Source: Crenalkalicoccus roseus
GTDB taxonomy: Bacteria; Pseudomonadota; Alphaproteobacteria; Acetobacterales; Acetobacteraceae
Reading direction: 5' to 3'
NCBI RefSeq assembly: GCF_004761865.1
Contig: NZ_SJDM01000010.1
Location: 40,331-104,330, forward strand
DNA length: 64,000 nucleotides
Below the pieces are notes generated by a model, which saw nothing but the letters and a program-made list of their open reading frames with translations, had not been told where the DNA came from and made no database searches. A program made the position numbers and the translations under genes. Positions 1 through 9,926 of the stretch are shown here, in pieces (position 1 is the stretch's first letter; each line of letters starts with the position of its first letter).

Positions 1-3000
1 CAGCGTCTCGGTCACGGCGGAGAGCGGCACCGGCATGCCGAGGCGCTGCTCCAGCGCCGTGCGCAGCTCCATCCCGCCCAGGCTGTCGAGGCCGAGCCCG
101 GCCAGCGTCGCGTCCGGCGCCACCGCCGCCGCGGGCAGGCGCAGGATGCGGCCGAGCTCGGCGGCCAGCGCCTCGCGCAGCAGGCCGAGGGCCACCTCCT
201 CCGGCGCGCCGCGCAGCAGGGCGCGCAGATCGGCCTCGCCCGGCAGGGCGGCGGCCTCACGCACCGCCTCGAAGGCGGGCTCGGCCAGGACGGAGAGCGC
301 CGCCCCCGCCTCGCCCCAGGCGATGCGCGCCACCCCGGCGCAGGCGGTGCCGGCGGCGAGCAGCGCCGGCAGCGCGGCGAGCGCCGCCTCGGCCGGCACC
401 GGCTGGGCGCCGAGGCGGCGGCGCAGCGTCTCGGCCGTGCGCGCCTCCCGCGCCAGCACGCCGGCATCGGCGATCGGCCCCCACTGCACGGCGAGCGCCG
501 GCCGCCCCTCCGCCCGGCGGCGCCGCGCCAGCGCCTCCAGCGCCGCGTTGGCGGCGACATAGGCGGCCTGGCCGGGATTGCCGACCGCGACCGTCGCCGA
601 GGAGAACAGCAGGAACAGCGCCAGCGGGTCGGCGGCGGTCAGGCGGTCGAGGATCTCCGCCGCGCGCAGCTTGGCCGCCAGCACCGGCGCGGCGCGCGCA
701 GGGTCGAGCGCGGCGGCGGCGCCGTCGGCGAACACCGCGGCGGCGTGCACCACGCCGCGGATCGGCGGCATGGTGGCGCGGATCGCCCGCAGCGTCGCGG
801 CGAGCGCCGCCTCGTCGGCGGCGTCGCAGGCCAGCAGGCAGGCGGCGGCGCCGCGCGCGGCGAGGTCGCGCAGCGCAGCCTCGGCGCCGGGCGTGTCGGG
901 GCCGCGGCGGGAGAGCAGGGCCAGGTGGCGCACGCCCTGCGCCGCCAGGAAGCGCGCCGTCGCCAGGCCGAAGCCCTGCGCGCCGCCGACCACGACGACG
1001 GTGCCGCGCGCCGCCTGCCGCAGCGCGTCGCCGCGCGCGGGGGCCGCGCCCGCCGCCGCGGCAGGCGGGCGCAGCACCAGCTTGCCGATCCGGCGGCTGG
1101 CCTGCAGCGCGCGGAAGGCGCCCTCCGCCTCCTCCGCCGCGTGCACCGTGGCGGGCAGCGGGCGCAGCGTGCCGGCGGCGAGGCGCGCGGCGATCCCGGC
1201 CATCAGCCGCGCCGCCAGCGCCGGGCGGGCGCGCGGCAGCTCGTCCACGTCCACGGCGAACCAGGTCGCGTTGCGGCGCAACGGGCGCAGCGCCACGCGG
1301 CGGTTCTCGGCGAAGTCGCGCTTGCCGAGCTCGACGAAGCGGCCGAAGGGCCGCAGCAGGCCAAGCGAGCGCTCCATCGCCTCCCCGGAGAGGGAGTTCA
1401 GCACCACGTCCACGCCCTCCGCCCACGCGCCGCGCAGCGCGTCGGCGAAGCCGGGGTCGCGCGAATCCAGCACCAGCGCCGCCCCGGCCGCGCGCAGGAA
1501 GGCGCGGCGCGCCGGCGTGCCGGCGGTGGCGGCGACCACGGCGCCGCGCGCCAGCGCCACCTGCAGCGCCGCGAGCCCGACCGCGCCGGCGCCGCCATGG
1601 ATCAGCACCCGCTCCCCCGCCTCGACCCGCGCCAGCTCCTCCAGCGCGTGGACAGCGGTGAGGAAGGCGACCGGCACCGTCGCCGCCGCCGCCGGGTCGA
1701 GGCCGGGCGGCAGCGGCGCCAGCGCCTCGGCCCGCGTCACGGCGTGCGTCGCCAGCGCCGAGGGCGCGATGCCGAAGACGCGCTCGCCCGGGCGGAAGGG
1801 CACGCCCTCGCCCACCGCCTCCACCACCCCGGCGCATTCCATGCCGAGGCCGGGGCCGGTGAAGCCGGGCAGCAGCGTCTCCTCCGGCAGCAGGCCCTGC
1901 GCCCACATCAGGTCGCGGAAATTGATCCCCGCCGCCTCGACGCGCAGCGCCACCTCGCCGGGGCCGGGCAGGCGCGGCGCCATCCGCTCCCAGGAGAGCG
2001 TCGCGAGCTGGCCGGGCTGACGGATGGCGAGGCGCAGCGGCCCGGGCGGGCGCGGGGCGGGCGGCAGGCCGGGGCGCAGCCGCGGCACCAGCCGCGCCTC
2101 GGCGGTCAGCGTCACCTCCGCCTCGCCATCGGCCTCGTGCAGCAGCTCGACGGCGAGGCGGCGCGCCGCCGCCTCCGGCGCCAGGGCGGGGCAGAGGTCG
2201 AGGCGACGGGGCTTCAGCCCGGGATGCTCGTTGGCGAGCACGCGGCCGAGGGCGAAGACCGCCGCCGCGGCGGGGTCGTGCCGCCCGCCCTCGGGCTGCT
2301 GCCCGCCGCGCGTCACCAGGCGGAAGCCGGCCGCGTTCCCCTCTGCGGCGGCGGCGAGGCGGGCGAGGGCGGCGAGTGTCGCGGCCAGCGCCTCCGGCGT
2401 GGCGCCGCCGCCGGCCAGCGCCACCACCAGCGCGTTGTGCAGCGCGCGCGGCGGAGGGGGCGCCGCCGCGAGGTCCTCCACCGCCACCGTCGCGCCGCGC
2501 GCCTGCAGCGCCGCGGCGAGCGGCCCGCGCAGCGGCGCCATGGCGGCATCGGCCAGCAGCACCACTCGCCGCGGCAGCGGCGCGGGGAGCACGGCGGCGC
2601 CGGCGGGGGCGCGGGCGGCGAGCAGCACGGCCGGCCAGGGCGCGGCGGCGAGCGGGGTGACGGCGCCCTCCTGCCAGCCCTCTGCCGCCAGCAGCGCCGC
2701 CCAGCTCTCGGCGCCGGGCAGGGGGGAGGCGCCGCCCGGCGCGCTCCACCAGGCGGGATCCTGGCCGCAGGCGAAGTCCCAGAGGCGGCCGGGCAGCGGC
2801 TCGGCCAGCAGCAGCGCGCCGCCGGGGGCGGCCGCCCGGCGCAGCGCCGCCGGCAGGGAGGCGCCGGCACGCAGCCGCAGCCCGGCGCCGAGGCCGATCA
2901 CCAGGTCGGCGGCGACGGGCGGCGGCTCGGCGCCGAGCGGGTCCCAGAGGGCATGGGAGACCTCCACCCCCGGCGCCTCCGGCGGCGGCGCGGCGGCGGC

Positions 3001-6000
3001 GCCCTCCGGCAGGCTGGCCGCGCAGTAGAGGATGCGCCGGCCCGGCCCGGCCAGGGCGGCGACGGCGCGGGCGGTCAGGCCGCCCGTCCCGGCGCCGATC
3101 TCCAGCACCCGCAGCGGGCGGGCGCGCGGCCAGCCGGCGGCAAAGACGGTGAGCGCGGCGGCGAGCACCCCGCCCAGCCGGTCGAATCCGGCCATGGCGG
3201 CGGGGAGGGCGGGCTCCGCCGGGTCCGGCGCGGCGCCCGCCAGCGCCTCCGGCAGCCGCTCCGCGGCGCGGGCGAGCCAGGCGAGTTCGGGGGCGAGGTC
3301 GGGCTGCTCCAGCAGCACCTGCCGCCAGATCTCCCCGGCCGGGGGCAGGTCGGGCGCCGGCACCGGCCGGAGCCCCGCCGGGCCCGGCGCGGCGAGGCCG
3401 TCCGCCGCCAGCTCCTCCAGCAGGGCGCGGGCATAGCGCCCGGTGGCCGGGGCGGCGGCGAGGGCGGCATGCGCCGCGGCGGCGCAGTAGCCCTCCAGCA
3501 GCATCGCCGGCTCGGGGAGGCCGAGCTCGGCGTCGCGCGCCCGCGCCGCCTCCACCGCCGGGGCGAGCGGCACCGTCTCCGGCGGCTCGGCGGCGGGGCC
3601 GGGCAGGGCGGGCAGCAGGTCGAAGCGGAAGGCGTCCGCCTCCGGCGCGGCGCGGCCGGGCAGGCGGAGGCGCTGCAGCCAGGCGCCCTCCAGCACCGCC
3701 ACCGGTGCGCCGGCGGCGTCGTGCAGCACGAGGTCGGCGGCGACGCTGCGGGTGCCGCGGGCGGCGATGCGGATGGCGGCGCCGGTGGCGGGCGCGGCGT
3801 CCCGCCGGAGCGCGAGGCGGGCGAAGCGCACCGGCACCAGGCCGGTTCCGGGCTCCGCCGCCTCCTCGGCCAGCAGCCCGACCAGCCCCTGCAGCGCGCC
3901 GTCGAGCCGCGCCGGGTGCAGCAGGAAGCCGGCATCGGGCGGCGCCGCCTCCGGCAGGTCCAGCGCCGCCCGGGCGGTCCCGGCGGCGGGGTCGAGCGCG
4001 ACCGAGGCGACGGCGGCGAAGGCGGGGCCGTAGCCGAGCCCGGCGCCGGCGGCGAGCGCGCGCAGCGCCGCGCCGTCCATGCGCGAGCCGCCCGAGGGCG
4101 GCGGCGCGGCCGGCGGCAGGCGGGGCAGCGGGCCGGCGCGGCCCTCGGCGTGCAGCGTCCAGGGCTCGTCGCTCAACCGGCGGCGGCTGCGCAGGGTGAA
4201 GCGGCCGGACTCGTCGAGCTCGCAGCGCAGCTCCCGCGTCACCCCCTCCTCCAGCGGCAGGGCATGCGGCACGGCGAACTCCGCCACCTCCAGCGCCGGC
4301 GCCTCCGGGTGGCGGAGCGCGGCGGCGGCGAGCGCCATCTCCAGCATCGCCGCCGCCGGCAGCACCGGCTCCCCGGCCAGGCGGTGATCGGCGAGCCAGG
4401 GCTCCTGCGCGGTGTCCAGGTGGCGGGTCCAGACCCCCGGCTCCGCCCCCTCGCGGCAGCCGAGCAGGGGGTGGTCGTGGCGCGGCGCGGCGAGCGGCGT
4501 GGCCTCCGGCGTCGGCGCGTACCAGATGCGGCGGCGCGCGAAGGGGGTGCGCGGCACGGCGCGGCGCTCGGCGGGGCCGGCGAAGGCGGGGCCGCCGCGC
4601 GGGTCGGCGCCGCGGACGAAGGCGCGGTCGGCGATGCCGGGGAAGGGGTCGCCCTCCCCGTCGCGGCGCGAGAGGGTGGGGAGGATCGCCGCCTCGGAGC
4701 CGGCGGCGCGCAGGCTCTCGCGCAGGTAGGATTGCAGCGCCGGGTGCGGGCCGATCTCCAGGAACAGCGCCGGGCGCCGCGCCGCCGCGGCCTCGACCGC
4801 CGCCCGGAAGCGCACCGGCTCGCGCAGGTTGCGCCACCAGTAGGCGGCGTCGCAGGCTTCCAGCGCCTCCCCGGTGACGCTGGAGAGGAAGGGCAGGCGC
4901 GGCGGCCCGCCCGCGAGGCCGCCGAGCTCGGCCAGCAGCCCCGCGCGCACCGGGTCCATCGCGGCGCTGTGGAAGGCGTAGTCGAGGTCGAGCGGCACGA
5001 AGCTCCAGCCCCGCGCCTCCGCCGCCTCGGCCAGGCGGCGCAGCGCCGCCTCCGGGCCGGCGATGGTGAGGGCGGCTGGCCCGTTGATCGCCGCGATCTC
5101 GAGCCCCGGCCCGCACGCGGCCAGCACCGGCGGCGCCTCCGCCTCGGGCGCGCCGAGCGCGGCCATGCGGCCCTCGCCGCGGGTGCGGTGCTGGTGGCGG
5201 CTGCGCGCCACGATCAGCCGCGCGGCTTCGGGCAGGCCGAGCAGCCCGGCGGCCAGCGCCGCCGCCACCTCGCCGACCGAATGGCCGAGGCAGAGGGCGG
5301 GGCGGATGCCCTGCGCCGCCAGCGCCGCGACGATGCCGTGCTGCACGGCGAAGAGCAGCGGCTGGGCGCAGTCCGTCGCCGCCAGCGCCTCCGCTGTCAC
5401 GCCCTCCGCCAGCCGCTCCGCCACCGACCAGCCGAGCAGCGGGGCGAGGGCGGCGTCGGCCTCCGCGACGGCGGCGCGGAAGGCGGGGCTGGCGGCGAAG
5501 GCGGCGCGGGCCATGCCGGGCCATTGCGCGCCGTTGCCGCTGAAGACGAAGGCGATGCCCTCGCCGCCGCGCGGCGCCTCCCCCGCGATGGCGGCCTCGG
5601 CCTTGCCGCCCTCCCAGGCGGCGAGGGCGGCGGCGAGCGCTTGCGGGTCCCCGCCGCGCAGCGCCAGCCGGTGCGGCCGCAGGTCGCGGTGCCGCGCCGC
5701 GCCGCGGAGCAGCGCCGGCAGGGCGGGGGCGGGCGTCTCCGCCAGCCGCTCCCGCCAGCGCCCGGCGAGCGCGCGCAGCGCCTCGGCGGAGGGGGCGGAG
5801 AGCAGCAGCGGCGGCGGGCCGGCCTCGGGCGCCGTGTCCGGCCGGGGCTGGCGCGGCGCCGGGCCGAGCAGCGCGCAGGCGTTGGTGCCGCCGAAGCCGA
5901 AGCTGTTGACGCCGATGACGGCGCGCCCGCGCCGCGGCAGCGCCTCCGCCGCCACCGGCACGCGCAGCCCGAGGCCGGCGAAGTCGATGGCGGGGTTCGG

Positions 6001-7158
6001 CGTCTCGAAGTGGAGCGAGGGCGGGATGCGGCCGTGCTCCAGCACCAGCATCGCCTTCAGCAGGCCGACCAGGCCGGAGGCGGGCTCGGTGTGGCCGATA
6101 TTGGTCTTGGCCGAGCCGATCGGCAGCGGCGCCTCGCGCCGGCGGCGGCCGATGGCGGCGCCGATGGCCCCGGCCTCGATCGGGTCGCCGGCGGCGGTGC
6201 CGGTGCCGTGCGCCTCGAAATAGGCGAGGCGGTCGGGCGTGACGCCGGCCTCGGCCAGCGCGCGCTCGATCAGCGCCTGCTGCGCCGCCTGGCTCGGCAG
6301 GGAGAGGCCGACCGTGCGCCCGGCGGCGTTGGCGGCGGTGCCGAGGATGACGGCGCGGATCTCGTCCCCGTCCGCCAGCGCGTCCTCCAGCCGCTTCAGC
6401 ACCATCACCACGGCGCCCTCGGCGCGGACATAGCCGTCCGCGCGGGCGTCGAAGGCGTGGCAGCGCCCGCGCGGGGAGAGCATCCCGGCGCGGGCGAAGC
6501 CGATGAAGGGGAAGGGGGAGAGCAGCAGGTTCACCCCGCCCACCAGGGCGGCGGGCAGGCGCCCCGCGCGCAGCGCCTCGCAGGCCCAGTGCAGCGCTAC
6601 CAGGGCGGAGGAGCAGGCGGTGTCCACCGTCTGCGCCGGCCCGCGCAGGTCGAAGACGTTGCCGATGCGGTTGGCGAGGATGGAGAGCGCCGAACCGGTC
6701 ATGAACCAGCGGTCGCCCGAGGCGGCGTCGGCCTGGCGCAGGTCGCCGTAGTCGGTGAGCGAGGCGCCGACGAAGACGCCGGTGCCCGACCCGGCGAGCG
6801 CGGAGGGCGGCCAGCCGGCATCCTCCAGCGCCTCGGCGGCGGCTTCGAGCAGCAGGCGCTGCTGCGGGTCCATCTCCGCCGCCTCGCGCGGGGAGATGCC
6901 GAAGGCGCCGGGGTCGAAGCCGGCGACGTCGCCGAGCGTGCCGGCGGCGAAGCTGTAGGACTTGCCCGGCTCGCCGCGGCGCGGATGGGCGAAGCGGGCC
7001 TGGGTGAAGCGGTCGGCCGGCACGGTGGTGACGGCGTCCCGCCCCTCGGCGAGCAGGCGCCAGAAGGCGTCCGGGTCCGGCGCGCCGGGCAGGCGGCAGG
7101 CGGCGCCGAGGATGGCGATGGCGCCGCCCTGGCGGCGCGGGGGTGGGGGCGGGATCAT
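1..7158 (-). CDS. Type I polyketide synthase, single reducing module (partial, runs off left edge)
   Basis: The frame is open for 2386 residues from the ATG at 7158 to the window edge. Domains in order: KS (about 14-430) with catalytic Cys182 in DTACSSA, His317 in EAHGTGT and His356 in NIGHTEPASG; AT with Ser627 in GHSVG and a YAFHS motif that suggests malonyl-CoA; DH with His925 in DHRLAGEPVLP; a C-methyltransferase-like region with LEIGAGTGG near 1353; ER with the NADPH loop LIHGGAGAVG near 1850; KR with Ser2187, Tyr2200 and Asn2204; ACP with phosphopantetheine Ser2359 in GLDSLGG. The methyltransferase is shortened and lacks the usual acidic FTD-type loop, so it may be inactive. The ATG overlaps the stop of the upstream glycosyltransferase as ATGA, which implies coupled translation. 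A single complete reducing module suggests iterative synthesis of a branched or saturated acyl chain, perhaps for a glycolipid. The product is inference. Confidence 0.93.
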   Translation of the reverse strand, partial: MIPPPPPRRQGGAIAILGAACRLPGAPDPDAFWRLLAEGRDAVTTVPADRFTQARFAHPRRGEPGKSYSFAAGTLGDVAGFDPGAFGISPREAAEMDPQQRLLLEAAAEALEDAGWPPSALAGSGTGVFVGASLTDYGDLRQADAASGDRWFMTGSALSILANRIGNVFDLRGPAQTVDTACSSALVALHWACEALRAGRLPAALVGGVNLLLSPFPFIGFARAGMLSPRGRCHAFDARADGYVRAEGAVVMVLKRLEDALADGDEIRAVILGTAANAAGRTVGLSLPSQAAQQALIERALAEAGVTPDRLAYFEAHGTGTAAGDPIEAGAIGAAIGRRRREAPLPIGSAKTNIGHTEPASGLVGLLKAMLVLEHGRIPPSLHFETPNPAIDFAGLGLRVPVAAEALPRRGRAVIGVNSFGFGGTNACALLGPAPRQPRPDTAPEAGPPPLLLSAPSAEALRALAGRWRERLAETPAPALPALLRGAARHRDLRPHRLALRGGDPQALAAALAAWEGGKAEAAIAGEAPRGGEGIAFVFSGNGAQWPGMARAAFAASPAFRAAVAEADAALAPLLGWSVAERLAEGVTAEALAATDCAQPLLFAVQHGIVAALAAQGIRPALCLGHSVGEVAAALAAGLLGLPEAARLIVARSRHQHRTRGEGRMAALGAPEAEAPPVLAACGPGLEIAAINGPAALTIAGPEAALRRLAEAAEARGWSFVPLDLDYAFHSAAMDPVRAGLLAELGGLAGGPPRLPFLSSVTGEALEACDAAYWWRNLREPVRFRAAVEAAAARRPALFLEIGPHPALQSYLRESLRAAGSEAAILPTLSRRDGEGDPFPGIADRAFVRGADPRGGPAFAGPAERRAVPRTPFARRRIWYAPTPEATPLAAPRHDHPLLGCREGAEPGVWTRHLDTAQEPWLADHRLAGEPVLPAAAMLEMALAAAALRHPEAPALEVAEFAVPHALPLEEGVTRELRCELDESGRFTLRSRRRLSDEPWTLHAEGRAGPLPRLPPAAPPPSGGSRMDGAALRALAAGAGLGYGPAFAAVASVALDPAAGTARAALDLPEAAPPDAGFLLHPARLDGALQGLVGLLAEEAAEPGTGLVPVRFARLALRRDAAPATGAAIRIAARGTRSVAADLVLHDAAGAPVAVLEGAWLQRLRLPGRAAPEADAFRFDLLPALPGPAAEPPETVPLAPAVEAARARDAELGLPEPAMLLEGYCAAAAHAALAAAPATGRYARALLEELAADGLAAPGPAGLRPVPAPDLPPAGEIWRQVLLEQPDLAPELAWLARAAERLPEALAGAAPDPAEPALPAAMAGFDRLGGVLAAALTVFAAGWPRARPLRVLEIGAGTGGLTARAVAALAGPGRRILYCAASLPEGAAAAPPPEAPGVEVSHALWDPLGAEPPPVAADLVIGLGAGLRLRAGASLPAALRRAAAPGGALLLAEPLPGRLWDFACGQDPAWWSAPGGASPLPGAESWAALLAAEGWQEGAVTPLAAAPWPAVLLAARAPAGAAVLPAPLPRRVVLLADAAMAPLRGPLAAALQARGATVAVEDLAAAPPPPRALHNALVVALAGGGATPEALAATLAALARLAAAAEGNAAGFRLVTRGGQQPEGGRHDPAAAAVFALGRVLANEHPGLKPRRLDLCPALAPEAAARRLAVELLHEADGEAEVTLTAEARLVPRLRPGLPPAPRPPGPLRLAIRQPGQLATLSWERMAPRLPGPGEVALRVEAAGINFRDLMWAQGLLPEETLLPGFTGPGLGMECAGVVEAVGEGVPFRPGERVFGIAPSALATHAVTRAEALAPLPPGLDPAAAATVPVAFLTAVHALEELARVEAGERVLIHGGAGAVGLAALQVALARGAVVAATAGTPARRAFLRAAGAALVLDSRDPGFADALRGAWAEGVDVVLNSLSGEAMERSLGLLRPFGRFVELGKRDFAENRRVALRPLRRNATWFAVDVDELPRARPALAARLMAGIAARLAAGTLRPLPATVHAAEEAEGAFRALQASRRIGKLVLRPPAAAAGAAPARGDALRQAARGTVVVVGGAQGFGLATARFLAAQGVRHLALLSRRGPDTPGAEAALRDLAARGAAACLLACDAADEAALAATLRAIRATMPPIRGVVHAAAVFADGAAAALDPARAAPVLAAKLRAAEILDRLTAADPLALFLLFSSATVAVGNPGQAAYVAANAALEALARRRRAEGRPALAVQWGPIADAGVLAREARTAETLRRRLGAQPVPAEAALAALPALLAAGTACAGVARIAWGEAGAALSVLAEPAFEAVREAAALPGEADLRALLRGAPEEVALGLLREALAAELGRILRLPAAAVAPDATLAGLGLDSLGGMELRTALEQRLGMPVPLSAVTETL

Positions 7159-8444
7159 GCCGGGCGCGCCCCGGCGGCGAACGCGGCCCGCCCCGGCAGG
7201 GCGAGCGGCGGGACGGGCAGGGGGCGCTCCGCGGCGCGCGTCGCCGCCACCCGTTCGAGCAGCCCCTCCACCGCCGCGAAATGCGCCTCCCAGCTCGGTG
7301 GCCGCCAGGCGGCGAGGCGGGCGAGCTGCGCCGCGCGCCGCGGCGACTCCGGGGCGGCGTAGTCGAGCACGGCGCGGCGCCAGGCGGCGCCGTCCAGCGG
7401 GTCGAGGAACTCCGGCACCGCGCCGCCCACCTCGCGCAGTGCCGGGATGTCGCTGCAGATCGCCGGCACGCCGAGCGCCAGCGCCTCGGCCAGCGGCAGG
7501 CCGTAGCCCTCGGCGAAGCTCGGGAACAGCAGGGCGCGGCTGCCGGCGAGCAGGGCGGCGGCCTCGGCGTCGGAGGGGGTGCCGAGCTCCTGCACCAGGC
7601 CGCGCAGCGCCCCGCAGCGGTCGAGCAGGTCGAGGATGTTCTCGTTCTCCCAGCCGCGGCGGCCGAGCAGCAGCAGGCGCGGCGCGCCGGGCGCCGGCCG
7701 GGCGGCGAATTCCCGCCAGAGGTGCAGCAGCAGCAGGTGGTTCTTGCGCGGCTCGATGGTGCCGAGGCAGACGAAGCGCGGCGCCTCCTCCGCCGGCGCC
7801 GGCGGGGCGGGCGGCCGCGGATCGAGGCCGAGCGGCGCCACGGCGAGGGGTGGGGCCACGCCACGGGCGGCCAGGTGCGGCCGCAGGCTGGCCTCGGTGG
7901 CGGCGGAGTTCACCAGGATGCCGTCGGCCAGCGCCGCGGTGATGGCGACGCGCCGCGCATGGCGCTCGACCTGCGGCGGGCGGGCGTATTCGGGATGGGT
8001 CAGCGGGATCAGGTCGTGGATCAGCGGCACGAAGGCCGCGCCCGCGCGACGCAGCGCCATGATCGGCGCGGCGCGGTCGAGCCCGCGATGCGAGACCAGC
8101 AGGAAGACGGGGCGGCGGTGCGCGCCGAGCGTCGCCCTGAGCGCCGTGCGCCCGGCGCCGAGCACCTGCGCGGCGGCAAGGCCGGCGGCACAGCGCCAGC
8201 GGCGCGTGGCCGCCTCGCGCCCCCCGCCTTCCCAGGCTGCCCGCACCGCCTCCACCAGCGCCGCCACCGCCTCCCGCGGCACGGCGGCGAAGCCGCCCCA
8301 GGCGCTCTGCGCGACGAAGGTGCATTCCCGCGCCGGCCGGGCGAGCCAGCGGCGCGCATAGGCCATCTCGACACGGTCGATGCCCGAGGGGGCGGCGCGG
8401 TGGACGGAGAACAGCAGGCGCGAGATGTCGAGGATGACGTGCAC
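7155..8444 (-). CDS. Glycosyltransferase family 4 (GT-B fold)
   Basis: This 429-residue protein begins with a GTG that has GGGAG five to six bases upstream. The C-terminal half carries the GT4 signature: a nucleotide-binding strand ending FVCLGTIEPRKN and the donor-sugar motif FAEGYGLPLAEAL with the spaced glutamates of the EX7E pattern. No signal peptide or membrane segment is seen, so it probably acts at the cytoplasmic face of the membrane. It is the first gene of a two-gene unit with the polyketide synthase, overlapping it by four bases. That pairing suggests glycosylation of a polyketide-derived lipid or of a surface glycan that carries one. Donor and acceptor sugars cannot be read from the sequence. 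Confidence 0.88.
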   Translation of the reverse strand: MHVILDISRLLFSVHRAAPSGIDRVEMAYARRWLARPARECTFVAQSAWGGFAAVPREAVAALVEAVRAAWEGGGREAATRRWRCAAGLAAAQVLGAGRTALRATLGAHRRPVFLLVSHRGLDRAAPIMALRRAGAAFVPLIHDLIPLTHPEYARPPQVERHARRVAITAALADGILVNSAATEASLRPHLAARGVAPPLAVAPLGLDPRPPAPPAPAEEAPRFVCLGTIEPRKNHLLLLHLWREFAARPAPGAPRLLLLGRRGWENENILDLLDRCGALRGLVQELGTPSDAEAAALLAGSRALLFPSFAEGYGLPLAEALALGVPAICSDIPALREVGGAVPEFLDPLDGAAWRRAVLDYAAPESPRRAAQLARLAAWRPPSWEAHFAAVEGLLERVAATRAAERPLPVPPLALPGRAAFAAGARPA

Positions 8445-8623
8445 AGTGCTCCCGCCTTATTGGTCCGGAGTGTTGCTGTGTCCGCCGGCGCTTCGCGAAA
8501 CGGCGAGAACCGATGAGTAGCTTGTATGCGATCCGATGGTCAACCTGTGCGAGAGATGATGCGCGCGAAAGTTGCACGCCGCTGCCACTCCCGCCGCCTG
8601 TGGGGAAGAGGAGTGCGCGCGCG

Positions 8624-9055
8624 GTGAGCATCTGGAAGAAGCCCTTCACCCAAGACGGCTTCGCCGCGGCGCATGAGGGGACGCTGCCCGGCCTGCTCGG
8701 CATCCGCCTGCTCGAGATCGGCCCCGACTTCGTGCGCGCCGAGATGCCGGTGGATGAGCGCCACATCCAGCCCTTCGGCATCCTGCACGGCGGGGCGAGC
8801 GTGGTGCTGGCGGAGACGATCGGCTCCTTCTGCGGCGTGATGGCGCTGCCGGAGGGCCAGGCGGTGGTGGGGGCGGAGGTGAGCGCGAGTCACCTCGCAC
8901 CGGTGCGGCGGGGCGATTCGGTGCAGGCGCTGTGCCGGCCGCTGCGGCTCGGCCGCACCCTGCAGGTGTGGGAGATCGCGCTGCGCCGCGGCGACGGCGC
9001 GCTCACCTGCGTCTGCCGCCTGACTGTTGCGGTGCGCGAGGCGCGGGCGGGCTGA
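8624..9055 (+). CDS. Hotdog-fold acyl-CoA thioesterase, PaaI/YdiI (MenI) type
   Basis: A 143-residue single hotdog domain that hydrolyses acyl- or aroyl-CoA thioesters in this family. It follows the YdiI/MenI pattern closely: the N-terminal IWKKPFT block, MPVDERHIQPFG, then HGGASVVLAETIGS with the predicted catalytic Glu64, and the closing CRLTVAV strand. I chose the GTG at 8624 because a GAAGAGGAG ribosome-binding site lies about ten bases upstream and because homologues begin with this IWK block. An upstream in-frame start at 8513 would add 37 residues with no family similarity. It diverges from the glycosyltransferase/PKS unit across about 180 bp, so it could serve as an external thioesterase for that pathway, but a general CoA-housekeeping role is equally possible. 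Confidence 0.9.
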   Translation: MSIWKKPFTQDGFAAAHEGTLPGLLGIRLLEIGPDFVRAEMPVDERHIQPFGILHGGASVVLAETIGSFCGVMALPEGQAVVGAEVSASHLAPVRRGDSVQALCRPLRLGRTLQVWEIALRRGDGALTCVCRLTVAVREARAG

Positions 9056-9067
9056 TCCGCGCTCCGC

Positions 9068-9754
9068 TCAGCCCCTGCGGCGCTGGAAGAGGGCGGCGCG
9101 CAGGAGGCGGCAGGCGGCATCGCCGTGATAGGCGGCCCAGGCGCAGATGCCGGCGAATTTCAACCCGTCCTCCAGCAGGATCTGCCAGCGGCCGAGGCCC
9201 GGCTCGGCGATGTCGAGGAGGATGCTGGCGCCGAACAGGCACAGCGCCGCGGCCATCAGGTCGGCGCGGAAGCCGAGATGCAGGCGCCGGAACGCCCAGA
9301 GGTAGCCGAGGGCGAGCAGCCCGTAGGCGGCGAAGATGGCCTCCTCGGGAATGCCGAACAGGGTGGGCAGCACCACCTCGTGCAGCATCAGCGCGTCGTC
9401 CAGCCCGAGCAGCGCCGAGAGCCCGCCGCCCGCGGCCGCCATGCGCCAGGCGCCGCCGGGGTGGCCGCGCAGGGCGGCGGCCGCGGTCAGCGCCGCGACC
9501 GCGGCGGTCCACCAGGCGAGCACGCCAAGCTGCGAGAACAGGCCGAGATGCCAGGGCGCCCCCGCCGCCACGGCGGGGTCCCGCAGCGTGAGGTCCGGCT
9601 CGAGCCCGAGCAGGAAGGTGGCGGCGAACACCACCGCCAGCGGCCCCCCGACGACCAGGGGCAGCGGCGCGAGCAGGCCGCCTGGGGCGCCATCTGCCCT
9701 GGCGGCCGCGCCGGCGCGGTGAGGGTGGCTGGCGTTCAGCGTGGCCTCGCTCAT
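9068..9754 (-). CDS. Multi-pass membrane protein of unknown function
   Basis: 228 residues with about six hydrophobic segments, for example PLVVGGPLAVVFAATFLLG, the LGVLAWWTAAVAALTAAAAL stretch, and one around AIFAAYGLLALGYLWAF. The loop LGLDDALMLHEVVLP between the middle segments, with a D-x4-H-E pattern, is the most distinctive part and could bind a metal or cofactor. I do not recognise the family. The ATG at 9754 has AGGAGGA seven to eight bases upstream. A longer frame from 9823 adds a basic stretch that does not look like protein. It is convergent with the thioesterase, 12 bp apart, and reads away from the tRNA-Pro gene. Confidence 0.75.
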   Translation of the reverse strand: MSEATLNASHPHRAGAAARADGAPGGLLAPLPLVVGGPLAVVFAATFLLGLEPDLTLRDPAVAAGAPWHLGLFSQLGVLAWWTAAVAALTAAAALRGHPGGAWRMAAAGGGLSALLGLDDALMLHEVVLPTLFGIPEEAIFAAYGLLALGYLWAFRRLHLGFRADLMAAALCLFGASILLDIAEPGLGRWQILLEDGLKFAGICAWAAYHGDAACRLLRAALFQRRRG

Positions 9755-9926
9755 GCCTGTCCTCCTGTGCCGGGAGGTTACAGGCATATGACATGCCAGT
9801 CGGGATCCGCCCTGGCGTTTCAAGGGCTTGCCCGGCGGCGGGCGGCGGTCGCGAGGGGTGGTGTAAGATATACCGACAGCCCGGTGGAGGGCGCGCTCGG
9901 CTCCGCATCGCCGCCCGCCGCGCCGC

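Noticed and set aside
745..7362. A 2205-codon open frame on the plus strand opposite the PKS
   Set aside because: Composition is Arg/Gly/Ala/Gln noise produced by high third-position GC of the PKS on the other strand; no domains.
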